Below the pieces are notes generated by a model that was given only the letters and a program-made list of their open reading frames with translations, was not told where the DNA came from and searched no databases. Below are positions 24,671-35,760 of a stretch of DNA of 64,000 nucleotides, piece by piece (within the stretch, counting starts at the first letter, position 1; each line of letters starts with the position of its first letter). The translations under genes and the position numbers were made by a program. Origin of the DNA: Hirundichthys speculiger (taxonomy: Eukaryota > Chordata > Actinopteri > Beloniformes > Exocoetidae); assembly GCA_018398805.1 (NCBI GenBank), contig JAGFBZ010001285.1, forward strand, positions 744,001 through 808,000. Reading direction: 5' to 3'.

Positions 24671-25599
24671 CCTGGAATTACTTCTCCTCCCTCAGTCAGT
24701 GTGAAAAGAAACGTTCCTCTGTGAAGTTTTGTTATGATGAAGCCAAGATGTCACCATCAGGGCAGGATACAGGTGGTGGAATCAATGCTGGTATCTGTTC
24801 AGAAGAGATCTTCTGAATCTCTTCCGCCTCGTCTCAAGCTGCTTTACTCTCTTGTGTCAAATATACAAGGTAAACACGCAGCTTTAGACATATATATATA
24901 TATAAATGTATGTATTTATATATATATACGACCTGATTGACCTCCGTATGAAAAACCTTTAAATACAAGTTTGCTAACCTTCCAGACTTTGTCGTATACT
25001 CTAACTGAATAGCAAATAATAGCTTCTTTTTTTTCATTTCAAAGCACAAACCCATAGATTTAACAGCAAATTAAGTCAGTTTAAAAGCAAAACATTCCAA
25101 CAAAATATCTTAACAACCACACACTTGTGAAGTTTCAATAGACTGTAAACTAAATACCTGAGTAGTTTTTTGTATTTTTCACTGGACAAAACAAGTAATT
25201 TAAAGGTTTCACCTTGAAAATAATTGGACATTTGAACAGTTTTTACAAGTATTAAATGGAATAAAATGGCAAATGATATAAAAATAATGAGAATAAAAAA
25301 ACAGCTTAAGTGCAGTGACAAGGGTCAAAATCATGACACAAACATTATTTCTCTTCTGGTTTGAATATCCACAGCAGCTCAAATACTTGCAAACATTAAG
25401 ATGTGGCCATAACATAGGCTTGTTTATACATTAAAAAATAAGGGACTTTCTTTTTTCTTGGATCAGAACGATAAAAAAAAAACATTTTTCTCCTGTGGTT
25501 TTCTCTTGTTCTACAAATGCCTGTGGACCTGTGATGCAATTGATTCAAACCCATTTTTCTGGTTCAGAGCAAAATATGTTTTCATTAAATGTCAATTAA
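24671..25599. other. AT-rich intergenic DNA
   Basis: A short AT microsatellite lies at 24889-24930. No gene or classified transposon is recognised. Confidence 0.4.
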
Positions 25600-26012
25600 A
25601 CTGTGAAACTAGAAAAGCACTCGGAGAGTTCAGACCTCCACAAGTGCAATAATTCCCCCGTATAGTGATTTACAGACTGCAATAAAATCCACGTTCTGGA
25701 TCAGATCTGGATCAGCCTCTGAAATTTGATAGAGGTTCCATTGTCAGTCCCTGAGTCACATTTCATGAGTTTTGGGGAATAATTAACAGAGATATTGAGA
25801 AACAAAGTTTTCAGCCCCATTGACCGCAATGTTATCGAAAATTTGAAAGTGATCCAGAATCCAGGATTTCTTCCAGATCACACCCAAAATGAAAATCAGT
25901 TATTCCTTTTCACATTTCTGACAAAATCCATCCATAACTTTTTGAGTTATCTTGAACACAGACAGACAGATAAACGCCAGCAAAAACATAACCTCCTTGG
26001 CGGAGATAATTA
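25600..26012. repeat. Unclassified dispersed repeat
   Basis: The stretch begins with cactcggagagttcagacctcc and ends with acctccttggcggagataa. I recognise both as boundaries of a dispersed vertebrate repeat with weakly complementary ends. A second fragment of the same unit is at about 31015-31070 (ggactcagacctccaccaag). The superfamily is not assigned. Confidence 0.45.
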
Positions 26013-26330
26013 TGACAATTGTATGAGAAAAGTGCAGCACCACACCGTGTGTTGACACTCTGAAATATAGATTTGCTAAAATGTCAAAGTTATTATCATT
26101 CCTGACATCCTGCATATGTCAGAGACAATGAGCAACTCTGCCTGCAAGATAAAGGAAGGCCGCAACACCTACGTAGACATGACCCATTTCTGTTATAACA
26201 ACTTACTTTTTAATTTTATAAAATATAGAGACTGCCTTTCCATGCAAAAAAATTAATTTAATGCTTTAAGATTACATTAAGATTTATATGCTTTTATTTT
26301 TTTTTCTAATGTGATAGACCTGGAATACAA

Positions 26331-26540
26331 AACATTTTGATTATGATAAATTATATTATATTATTTTATATTATACTGTATCATAATTATATCAAATTAT
26401 ATGATATTATGTTATATTATATTATTGTATTATATTATATTATATTATATTTATTATATTATATATTATATTATATTATATTATATATTATATTTATTTT
26501 ATATTATATTATATTATATTATATTATATTATATTATATA
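26331..26540. repeat. (TTATA)n-type AT microsatellite
   Basis: About 210 bp of imperfect TATTATATTA repeats. The open frame rich in I, L and Y across it is an artefact. Confidence 0.9.
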
Positions 26541-27079
26541 AACTGAAACTATGCAACCAAAGAACACAGATAAAACCTTAATCTGGAAGCTGACAAAGCT
26601 ATTGTAATTACAGGTTATCTAAGTGCATTAACGTATCAATTTCTTCTGCAAAGATAAAATCTAGGTGATCATATTTCCTCCCTCTCATTCTCCTGCCTGT
26701 GCTGCTGTACACAGGTTGGAAATATCCAAGGCTGCGTTCATTCACCCGCTACAGCGTTTGTCATAAAGACGGGTTGCTGGTTGTTGAGGAATTTTGAACA
26801 CTGTTTGAATGCAGTGGTGCTTCAAAATAATGTGTTGGATTTTCATTGTTAAGTTTAGTAAACATAAACATGGGAAGCATCAATATACACCGAATCTAGC
26901 AGTGAAGACAGCAATGATGAGTTTGCTGCTTTTAGCTGAGATACACATAAGTAACATTTCTCTGCACAACATAAATCTAAAACTTCATGACACAAATCTT
27001 TGTGCACAACCTCAATTGTCCTTTCTTGTACTTTCCCCAACTGCACAACTAAATATGAATAATAATTACAGACATGGGG
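26541..27079. other. Unique intergenic DNA
   Basis: No gene is recognised. A frame at 26809-27126 has no family resemblance and runs into the SINE. Confidence 0.4.
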
Positions 27080-27517
27080 GGGGGGGCACGGTGGTTTGGT
27101 GGTCAGAACTGTTGCATCACAGCTAGAAGGTTCCTGGTTCGAACCTCAGCAGGTCTTTCTGTGTGGAGTTTCCATGTTCTCCCCGTCCTTGTGTGGGTTT
27201 CCTCCAGGTTCTAGAAGGTTCCTGGTTCGAACCTCAGCAGGTCTTTCTGTGTGGAGTTTCATGTTCTCCTCGTGCTTGTGTGGGTTTCCTCCAGGTTCTC
27301 CAGCTTCAGTCCAGAGACCTGCATGTCAGGTTACCTGGTGGTTCTAGATCACCTGTAGGAGTGATTATGAGTGTGAGTGGTTGTTTGTCTACACGTGGCC
27401 CTGTGATGGACTGGTTACCTGTCCAGGTGGACCCCTGCCTTTCACCTGAGGAGAGCTGGGACAGACTCCAGCAGATCACCGTGACCCTGCAGAGGATTAA
27501 ACGGGTAAAGATGATGG
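27080..27517 (+). repeat. tRNA-type SINE with internal 88-bp duplication
   Basis: This is the same SINE family as 8226-10234. It starts in a G-run followed by gcacggtggtttggtgg and ends with the gatgatggatgg tail. An 88-bp tandem duplication (27123-27210 and 27211-27297) repeats the B box (ggttcgaacc at 27136-27145 and 27224-27233). Confidence 0.8.
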
Positions 27518-27604
27518 ATGGATTACCAACATATGGCAGGTACATTTACTGAAGCAAAATAATAGATTTAAACAACTCTTTTTTTTTTTATCACTGCGAC
27601 TCCA

Positions 27605-29880
27605 CTGGTCTAGGTCTGGTCTTGATCTGGTCTAGGTCTGGTCTTGATCTGGTCTTGATCTGGTCTAGGTCTGGTCTAGATCTGGTTTAGGTCTTTTCTA
27701 GGTCTGGTCTTGATCTGGTCTTGATCTGGTCTTGATCTGGTCTAGGTCTGATCAAAGTCTGGTCTAGATCTGGCCTAGATCTGGTCTTGATCTGGTCTAG
27801 ATCCGCTTTAGGTCTGGTCTTGATTTGGTCTAGGTCTGATCTAGGTCTGGCCTAGATCTGGTCTTGATCTGGTCTAGGTCCGTTTACAGTCTGGTCTTGA
27901 TTTGGTCTAGGTCTGATCTAGGTCTGGTCTTTATCTAGTCTAGGTCCAGTTTAGATCTTGTCTTGATCTGGTCTAGCTCCGGTTTAAGTCTGGTCTTGAT
28001 CTGGTCTATGTCTGGTCTAGGTCTGGTCTAGCTCCGGTTTAGTCTGGTCTTGATCTGGTCTAGGTCCGTTTTAAGTCTGGTCTTGATCTGGTCTAGGTCC
28101 GGTTTAAGTCTGGTCTTGATCTGGTCTATGTCTGGTCTAGGTCTGGTCTTGATCTGGTATAGATTCGCTTTAGGTCTGGTCTTGATCTGGTTTAGGTCTG
28201 GTCTTGATCTGGTCTAGGTCTGGTCTTGATCTGGTCTAGGTCTGTCTTGGTCTGGTTAAGGTCTGGTCTAGGTCTGGTCTTGATCTGGTCTAGGTCTGGT
28301 TAAGGTCTGGTTAAGGTCTGGTCTTGATCTGGTCTAGGTCTGGTCTTGGTCTGGTTAGGTCTGGTCTAGGTCTGGTCTTGATCTGGTCTAGGTCTGGTCT
28401 TGGTCTGGTTAGGTCTGGTCTAGGTCTGGTCTTGGTCTGGTCTAGGTCTGTTTTAAGTCTGGTCTTGATCTGGTCTAGGTCTGGTTAAGGTCTGGTCTAG
28501 GTCTGGTCTTGATCTGGTCTAGGTCTGGTTAAGGTCTGGTCTAGGTCTGGTCTTGATCTGGTCTAGATTCGCTTTAGGTCTGATCTTGATCTGGTCTAGG
28601 TCTGGTCTTGATCTGGTTTAGGTCTGGTCTTGATCTGGTCTAGGTCTGGTCTTGGTCTGGTTAAGGTCTAGTCTAGGTCTGGTCTTGATCTGGTTTAGGT
28701 CTGTTTTAACTCTGGTCTTGATCTGGTCTAGGTCCGGTTTAGGTCTTGTCTTGATCTGGTCTAGCTCTGGTTTAAGTCTGGTCTTGATCTGGTCTAGGTC
28801 TGGTCTAGGTCCGGTTTAAGTCTGGTCTTGATCTGGTCTAGGTCCGGTTTAGGTCTTGTCTTGATCTGGTCTAGCTCCAGTTTAAGTCTGGTCTTGATCT
28901 GGTCTAGGTCTGTTTTACTCTGGTCTTGATCTGTCTAGGTCTCTTATCTGGTCATCTGGTCTAGGTCTAGGTCTAGTCTTTAAGTCTGGTCTTGATCTGG
29001 TCTAGGTCTGGTCTAGGTCTTTAGTCTCTTGATCTGGTCTAGGTCCGGTTTAGGTCTTGTCTTGATCTGGTCTAGGTCTGGTCTAGGTCCGGTTTAGGTC
29101 TTGTCTTGATCTGGTCTAGGTCTGGTCTAGGTCCGGTTTAGGTCTTGTCTTGATCTGGTCTAGCTCTGGTTTAAGTCTGGTCTTGATCTGGTCTAGGTCT
29201 GGTCTAGGTCTGGTCTAGGTCTGGTCTAGCTCCAGTTTAAGTCTGGTCTTGATCTGGTCTAGGTCTGGTCTAGGTCCGGTTTAAGTCTGGTCTTGATGGT
29301 CTAGGTCCGGTTTAGGTCTTGTCTTGATCTGGTCTAGGTCTGGTCTAGGTCTAGGTCTATCTGGTCAGGTCCAGGTCTTGTCTTGTCTGGCTCTGGTTAA
29401 GTCTGGTCTTGATCTGGTCTAGGTCTGGTCTAGGTCTGGTCTAGGTCTAGTTTAAGTCTGGTCTTGATCTGGTCTAGGTCTGGTCTAGGTCCGGTTTAGG
29501 TCTTGTCTTGATCTGGTCTAGGTCCGGTTTAGGTCTTGTCTTGATCTGGTCTAGGTCCGTGTCTTGAGGTCTAGGTCTAGGTCTTGTCTTGATCTGGTCT
29601 AGGTCCGGTTTAGGTCTTGATCTGGTCTAGCTCCGGTTTAAGTCTGGTCTTGATCTGGTCTAGGTCCGTTTTAAGTCTGGTCTTGATCTGGTCTAGGTTC
29701 GGTTTAGAACTGGTCTTGATCTGGTTTAGTTCTGGTCTAGGTCTGGTCTTGATCTGGTTTAGTTCTGGTCTAGGTCTGGTTTAGTTCTGGTTTAGTTCTG
29801 GTCTGATCTGGTTTATTCTGGTCTTGATCTGGTCTGATCTGTCTGGTCTTGATCTGGTAGTTAGGTCTGGTCTAGGTCTC
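27605..29880. repeat. 2.3-kb minisatellite, 11-bp monomers (TCTGGTCTAGG / TCTGGTCTTGA)
   Basis: The array consists of two alternating 11-bp monomer types with many single-base variants (CCGGTTTAGG and similar). Some are arranged in 22- to 60-bp higher-order blocks that recur, and the array is irregular at 28920-29030 and 29340-29400. It has few stop-free frames and no coding interpretation. Confidence 0.95.
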
Positions 29881-30051
29881 AGACAGAGGAGGAGATGAAC
29901 CATCTCTCTGTGGAGATCGTATCCCAGAAGTCTCCTCTGAGAACAATCATGGCGTGTAGCTGTAGACGTTCTGGTTAACGCGCCACACGGCTCCAGATCT
30001 GCAGGCCGCATGATTCTTTCAATGCAGTGTTCAGGTTCTGTGCACCAGTAA

Positions 30052-30162
30052 CTGCTACATCTACATCTACATCTACATCTACATCTACATCTACACTAAA
30101 ACTGGAGACCAGTTTTAGTGTAGATGTAGATGTAGATGTAGATGTAGATGTAGATGTAGCAG
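30052..30162. repeat. Perfect 54-bp inverted repeat with 3-nt loop
   Basis: The left arm (30052-30105) is ctgcta, six catcta units, then cactaaaactgg. The right arm (30109-30162) is its exact complement, separated only by aga at 30106-30108. In single-stranded form it would give a perfect 54-bp hairpin. Confidence 0.97.
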
Positions 30163-31329
30163 ATGAAAACTCACCTCTTAGAAAATCTCAGTGGTTGTGT
30201 TTCTACGTTCTCCGTGGCTTTATATATTAACTTAGAGGACTCTGAAACACAGCACACACTCCTTACATACTCTTCTCTGAATAACAAAGAAAACAGCATC
30301 ATTTGACTGTTTTACTCATAATCTATAAATGCATAAAGCTGCATTCTACGCTGGATTTTTAAATAAATAAACAACACAGTAACTTTATTTTAAAGAAATG
30401 TGTTGCCTGTGTGAGCAGTGGACTTCTTTTCACTTAATCTTTCACATGAAACTGGGCAGCTTTGGACCTAGAAAGTTGCGCTCATCGCTTTGTGATTTAA
30501 CGCCAATAAAAACAAACAGAAAACCTGTGAATTAAAGCGAGCAGAACTGGAAGAATTCGGTCATTTACTTATCTGCTGTTATCCGATTTCCCAGAGCAGC
30601 AAGATTACAAACAGCCAGTGGTCAAGAGATCAAAAGGTGAGGGGTCAGAGCACAGCAACAATATTCCTGTGACCCATGAATGATCATAGGTGATTAGGAA
30701 GTGCTGAGAAGAAAATCAAAGTCACTCTGTCTTTGTTTGGACTACGAGCTCACGCAGAGAAATAATGCGCTCTAGAACCCTTCATGTTATCATTTATTCT
30801 GCGATCTTATTATCACCCACAAACGCCTCATTTCTTCCAGTCACTGAGATTTATGTTTGATAGCTTTCATACTTCAAACTCCTCACAGATATCTTACATT
30901 TCATAACATTTTCTGGATTTCTTTCTGCACTAGTTTCTACAATTTTCTACTTTATATGATGACAAAAGGTGATTTGAACCATGAGAAACTAAAGTGGATT
31001 TTAATAAAACAGAAAAAAAGCCAGAACGGGACTCAGACCTCCACCAAGGCCAATGATCATCTCTTATATGGAAGCTTGCATAAAAAAACATTACATGTAA
31101 AAAAAAACATTTTAATGAAAAGAATTATAATGCAGTTGTGGTTAACTGGATTTTCATCTCTGATATTGTGATTGTATTATGGCATTGAGACCTTCTAAAA
31201 CCGATGCAGGAATTACAGCGTTTGCCAAGGACTGCCAGAAAAATAAAGTTTTTAATATTGGCAGCAACTCTTTATGGTGTTCATGAAGAAGTAAATTTAA
31301 GGAAAAAGCAGCCGTCAACACCAGTTTTT
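30163..31329. other. Intergenic, nothing recognised
   Basis: AT-rich unique sequence apart from the dispersed-repeat fragment at about 31015-31070. Confidence 0.4.
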
Positions 31330-32421
31330 TTAAACTGATACCGATAACTGATAACTTTCAGCTCCTAAAGGCCGATAATGATACCAATAACCGATAACAC
31401 ACACATATACCTAAGATCATTACATCAATACTACGAACAAAATCAAAAATAGTTTTGACTTTTTAAATGAACAGATGTTTATTTTTCCAGTGAAAAACTA
31501 TTGTCAAGCCTCTCAAACATTTTCATAAAGCTATCAAACAAACCTATTTGATATCTCACATTAACTTAAATAAGGTTCATTACTGACTGATATAAAAAAA
31601 TAAAGGCTCCTTGAACTGATGGAAATACATGCATCAGAATTACAAACTGAAAAAGATTAACATTTAAAGGATTTTGGCTTGTGGTTCCATTTAAATTAAC
31701 CTTTAATTAAAGTAAATGAGGTTCAGTGATTTTTGTTTTTTATTTTTTAATCTCATGGAAGCTTTAGATGAGAGGAATGAGGGAGAGGAGAGACTCCTGC
31801 TGACTTGCGCACGTTAGCATTAGCTTCCGTTAGCTCACATTAGCGCGATTTCAAAACTCCATGGAAGTGATTGTTATGTTGTAGGTGGCTGATCAGGTTT
31901 TACGTATTAAAGCTTGTGCTTCCCTCCTCGTAGAATTCACTCGGAGGATTCGTCACAAATAACCACCAAACTATCTTCTTCTGAAACTTTAACCAAGTTC
32001 CACGCCGCCATATTTGTTGTGATCAGCGCTGTGCTGCAGGCTGCATTCAAGGTGTAACGTAAATTCCTCCGTTTCCTCGTTTGCTAGTCGTTCTTTCAGC
32101 CTTTTCTATTTTTTTCTTTTTTTATGTGTAACATGAGGGAAAATACTGCGAATATCAATTCTGTGTCTGCAACTAATAAAATTATGACCGAGTTAATGTT
32201 TTCTGGCATGAGGGGGTATTCTTGATTTTCCTGATTAAGTAATCGTTTTTCTGACTTGAACATAATATTCACTGCCGGTCATTCAAGGCTCAGAGGGAGC
32301 GAGACACTGCTGTGTTGATAGAAATATAAATGTTATCGGGGCTATTCGTCGTGATATCGGAGTTATCGGGATGACGTCATAATTTCCTGTTATTGGCCCG
32401 ATAGTTATCGTGCAGCCCTAG
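31330..32421. mobile_element. hAT-type relic, left end degraded
   Basis: The right end (gttatcgtgcagccctag at 32405-32421) has the subterminal and terminal pattern of a fish hAT family. The left part carries the matching accgataactgataac / gccgataatg words, but the terminal TTAGGG-type bases are gone. There is no ORF. The left boundary is approximate. Confidence 0.5.
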
Positions 32422-32991
32422 TTGAGACTGCAGCGTACTGAGGACAGGTAGCTACACTTTGACGCGTATCAAACCTGAGCATTCAGGTGAAAGCTCCACG
32501 CTACCTGGCCACAAAACACTGCTGAACCTGGGGCTCACAGAAACGCCATAATGGGTGCACCTTAAAGGACCCCGATGCACCCGTCGCTCTGGCAACCGGC
32601 CATGTGACTCTTTTAATTCCTCCAGAGTCCAGTCTTTGTGCTCGGCCTCGAAGAAGCAAGGCCACCGTTGTAAGACTGGAGCAGAACGGAGAAAAAGGAG
32701 GAGGAAGTTCAAGGAAGCTCAAGCTCTCGAGCGCCGAGGAGAAAGTTAGACTACTGGCGAATGACAAATGCACAGCGAGAACGTTAGAAATGCAGCATAC
32801 TGTACAAAAAGATAAACTGCAGATAGAGTGGTGAGAGAAAAGGAGGAGGCACTGTGATGCCTGTAAACAACAGATGGTGTAATCCTGGAGATGTGATGGT
32901 GGAGGCATGTCTGCCCCCAGACGCTGAACTGTGGGCTGCTGACGTTGCTTATGTCATGACTGAACACCTCACACGTTCATCAGAGACAGAA
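32422..32991. other. Intergenic, overlapping open frames without homology
   Basis: Frames are open on both strands between 32452 and 32967, but none shows a recognisable domain and their overlap suggests chance. The area is moderately GC-rich. Confidence 0.35.
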
Positions 32992-33437
32992 CTGGACCAG
33001 AGCTCCAGGGTCCAGATGGACTCTGGACCTGGAGCTCTGGTCCAGAGTCCATCTGGACCAGAGCTCCAGGTCCAGATGGACTCTGGAGCAGACTGTGGTC
33101 AGAATCCAGGTCCAGATGGACTCTGGAGCAGACTGTGGTCAGAATCCAGGTCCAGATGGACTCTGGAGCTCTGGTCCAGAGTCCATCTGGACCAGAGCTC
33201 CAGGTCCAGATGGACTCTGGACCTGGAGCTCTGGTCCAGAGTCCATCTGGACCAGAGCTCCAGGTCCAGATGGACTCTGGAGCAGACTGTGGTCAGAATC
33301 CAGGTCCAGATGGACTCTGGACCTGGAGCTCTGGTCCAGAGTCCATCTGGACCAGAGCTCCAGGTCCAGATGGACTCTGGAGCAGACTGTGGTCAGAATC
33401 CAGGTCCAGATGGACTCTGGAGCAGACTGTGGTCAGA
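32992..33437. repeat. Self-complementary minisatellite (40- and 60-bp units)
   Basis: Two unit types recur: about 40 bp (tccagatggactctggagca then gactgtggtcagaatccagg) and about 60 bp. Within the 60-bp unit, ccagatggactctggacc is followed after nine bases (tggagctct) by its exact complement, for example 33012-33029 with 33039-33056. Each 60-bp unit can therefore form a hairpin with a stem of at least 18 bp. Confidence 0.92.
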
Positions 33438-34185
33438 GGAATGTTGCACGAGTCGGTAAACTTTACACAACATTGCAGACGCTTTGCAAAATTTACTGAT
33501 CAAACAATCGATTATCTTAGTGGTGTCAAACCCTGTTCGGTCCTGGGCCGCATCGTTACCATGGTTACCATCAAAGGTCTGGTTCTGCTTTGTGTTCTGG
33601 ACCAGCTCTGTTGTCAGACTTCCTGCTAGCTCCTGGACGTGGTCTATGATGGTGTTTCTGGATAGTCTGGTATTATAGGAGACTGTTGCTGGTCAGAACA
33701 AACCTGCTCATGTACGATTAAATTATACTGAGAGAAAAATGTTTATTCTGAGAGACACTTTCAGAATAACTGGAAATTCTTGGTCCCTCTGTTGCTTTTT
33801 TGATGGCTAAAATAAACATATTTATCTCCTTGTTTGGTGTCAAAACACAACTGCTTTAGGGTATGCTGTCAATATTAGAGCTTTTCATCCTTTGAGCCTG
33901 TATTTTTTTTGTTAAATGGCAAATTTCCCATTATCACAAACTTTTTACTGTAAAAAAAAATAAAAAAAATGCAACTGTTTATTGTGAAACTGACAGTTTT
34001 TTCCCTAAAATCATGAATTCTTCTTTTAAAATTGCAAATAAAAAAAACTACTTCTTTCACTAAAAATGCAACTTTTTGTTGTTAAAAAAAAGAATTTTGC
34101 AAGATTGAGACTTTTTGTTGAAGATGGATGGATGGAGTAATTCAGGAGACATCGCTGAAAATCAGGCATATATTTCTTAAATTCA
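33438..34185. other. Intergenic, AT-rich, degenerate poly-A/T repeat
   Basis: About 33940-34110 carries a loose repeat of the form aaaaatgcaactttttgttg, similar to 53215-53560. No gene is seen. Confidence 0.4.
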
Positions 34186-34545
34186 ATTCAGTTCAGTTCA
34201 GTTCAATTTTATTTATATAGCGTCTGTTACAATGTCAATTGTCTCTAGGCGCTTTACAGAGACCCAGAGCATGACCCCCGAGCTAATATCATTAACTAAA
34301 AATATAATATTAAATCCAAATCAAGGATAGTGGCAAGTAAAAAACTCCCACAGTAGAAAAAAAAAGAACTTTAAACCAAACAGTGAAAAACTCTACTTTA
34401 AAAGGGAGAAACCTTGAGCAGGACCTGAATCATATGGGGGGACCTTCCTGCTTGAAGACCAGTCGGGTAGAGACTGAAAAAAGAGGAGAAAAAGGACAGA
34501 GAGAGGAGAGAACACAAATGACTGAATGAAATGAAAATGAAAATA
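34186..34545 (-). mobile_element. L2-type LINE, 3' end only (antisense)
   Basis: The stretch begins with aattcaattcagttcagttc, then ttttatttatatagcg and gcgctttacag, and continues through aaccttgagcagg and gaccttcctgcttgaag. This is the non-coding 3' part of the L2-type LINE also present at 59271-63055. The copy is 5'-truncated. Confidence 0.6.
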
Positions 34546-34641
34546 GGAAGCAGCACCTCCTATTTTCACCCAAAGGTGGCACTAAAACCTGTGAGGTGGA
34601 AAACTGGAAAAACTTTTTTGAAATGATTGCTCTGTCCTCTT

Positions 34642-34645
34642 GATT

Positions 34646-34743
<98 letters not shown>

Positions 34744-34960
34744 ATTCAAATGATTTTCTTTTAAGATTACTAGTGCAAGTACAAAATGGTGTCTTATGGG
34801 TCCTTCTTCTATTCTTCTTCTATGCCTGGACAGCTTTTTTTTTTTTTTTAAAGATTTTTGTATAGTGTTCTTGGGAGCATTGAAAGCTGCTTACAAATAA
34901 AATGTATCATTGTTATTATCATTATTATCATTATAGCTGTGATGAGTTTTACACTGCAGG
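34642..34960. repeat. (TA)n microsatellite followed by a LINE tail
   Basis: The pure (TA)n run occupies about 34649-34738. The stretch 34870-34935 (cattgaaagctgcttacaaa followed by a TTATCA-type tail) resembles a plus-strand LINE 3' terminus. Confidence 0.7.
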
Positions 34961-35499
34961 TCTGATTGACAATGTATCACATGGCTGAAATAATAAAAAT
35001 ATTTATTATTTTATCAGCATTTGAGTGGTTCAGTTCCCAATAAAACAATTTTAAAGAAAAAGTCATATAATTTGGTTTTCAGTGGGTGATTAACTCTGAA
35101 GGCTTCCAGATCCTTCTGAAGCAGCTACAACTCATCACCCTTCCACGGCTGTCAGAAACTGTGTAGTCCTGTTTTGTCACAGTGTCTGCTTCCTTCACTC
35201 AGAAACATTTTGCTTTTCCTCCTCTCAGATAGGAAAACAAGGATAAAAAAAATAATGACGTTTAAAAAGGAGGATTTGCATGCTAATGGTCTCTCTGTCT
35301 CATAGCTGTGCATCCATGTCGCAGCACAACATACTAAATACAAAGAAGACGTTGTATATGACTCATGAGCCAGAAACCCTGTTGTGCCCTCAGTGAGACG
35401 ACCAGTTCCAGGAAGTGTTTTTGGATCATGTTGTTAAAACAGAACTCTGATATCAATGTATTAGTGGGGGATTAACATGACTTTCGTCCTGGTTTCTGT

Positions 35500-35760
35500 G
35501 CACAGTAAAGCTTTAATTTAGACTCTGGCTGGGGGGCGGGCTGCCGGGGATGAGCCAGCGAGGTGCTGCAGAATATCCCTGGCCGTGGGCGCCTCCCTGG
35601 GCCGGGCCGGGCCTGGCAGCGGGCCGCAGTGACAGACGCGCCCCTGGGATTCCACCTGTCAGCCACGTAGGCGCTAATCGACAGGCCTCGTATGAGCTGA
35701 ACTCTCTGTCACCTCTCTGTCAAACCTTCATCTTCTCATTCCTCTGACAGATTTCCTCTC
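35500..35760. other. GC-rich unique block; candidate conserved non-coding element
   Basis: A sharp GC-rich island (gggccgggccgggcctgg around 35600) is followed by a homeodomain-like stretch near 35670 (gcgctaatcgacagg). It lies in otherwise AT-rich DNA about 7.4 kb downstream of the COUP-TF stop codon. No ORF is convincing. The regulatory interpretation is inference. Confidence 0.3.

Noticed and set aside
30027..30230. Small protein with (ST)n and (DV)n repeats
   Set aside because: It is the translation of the 54-bp hairpin arms.
33095..33629. Overlapping plus-strand frames with WTLDLELWSRV-type repeats
   Set aside because: All arise from the self-complementary minisatellite at 32992-33437.
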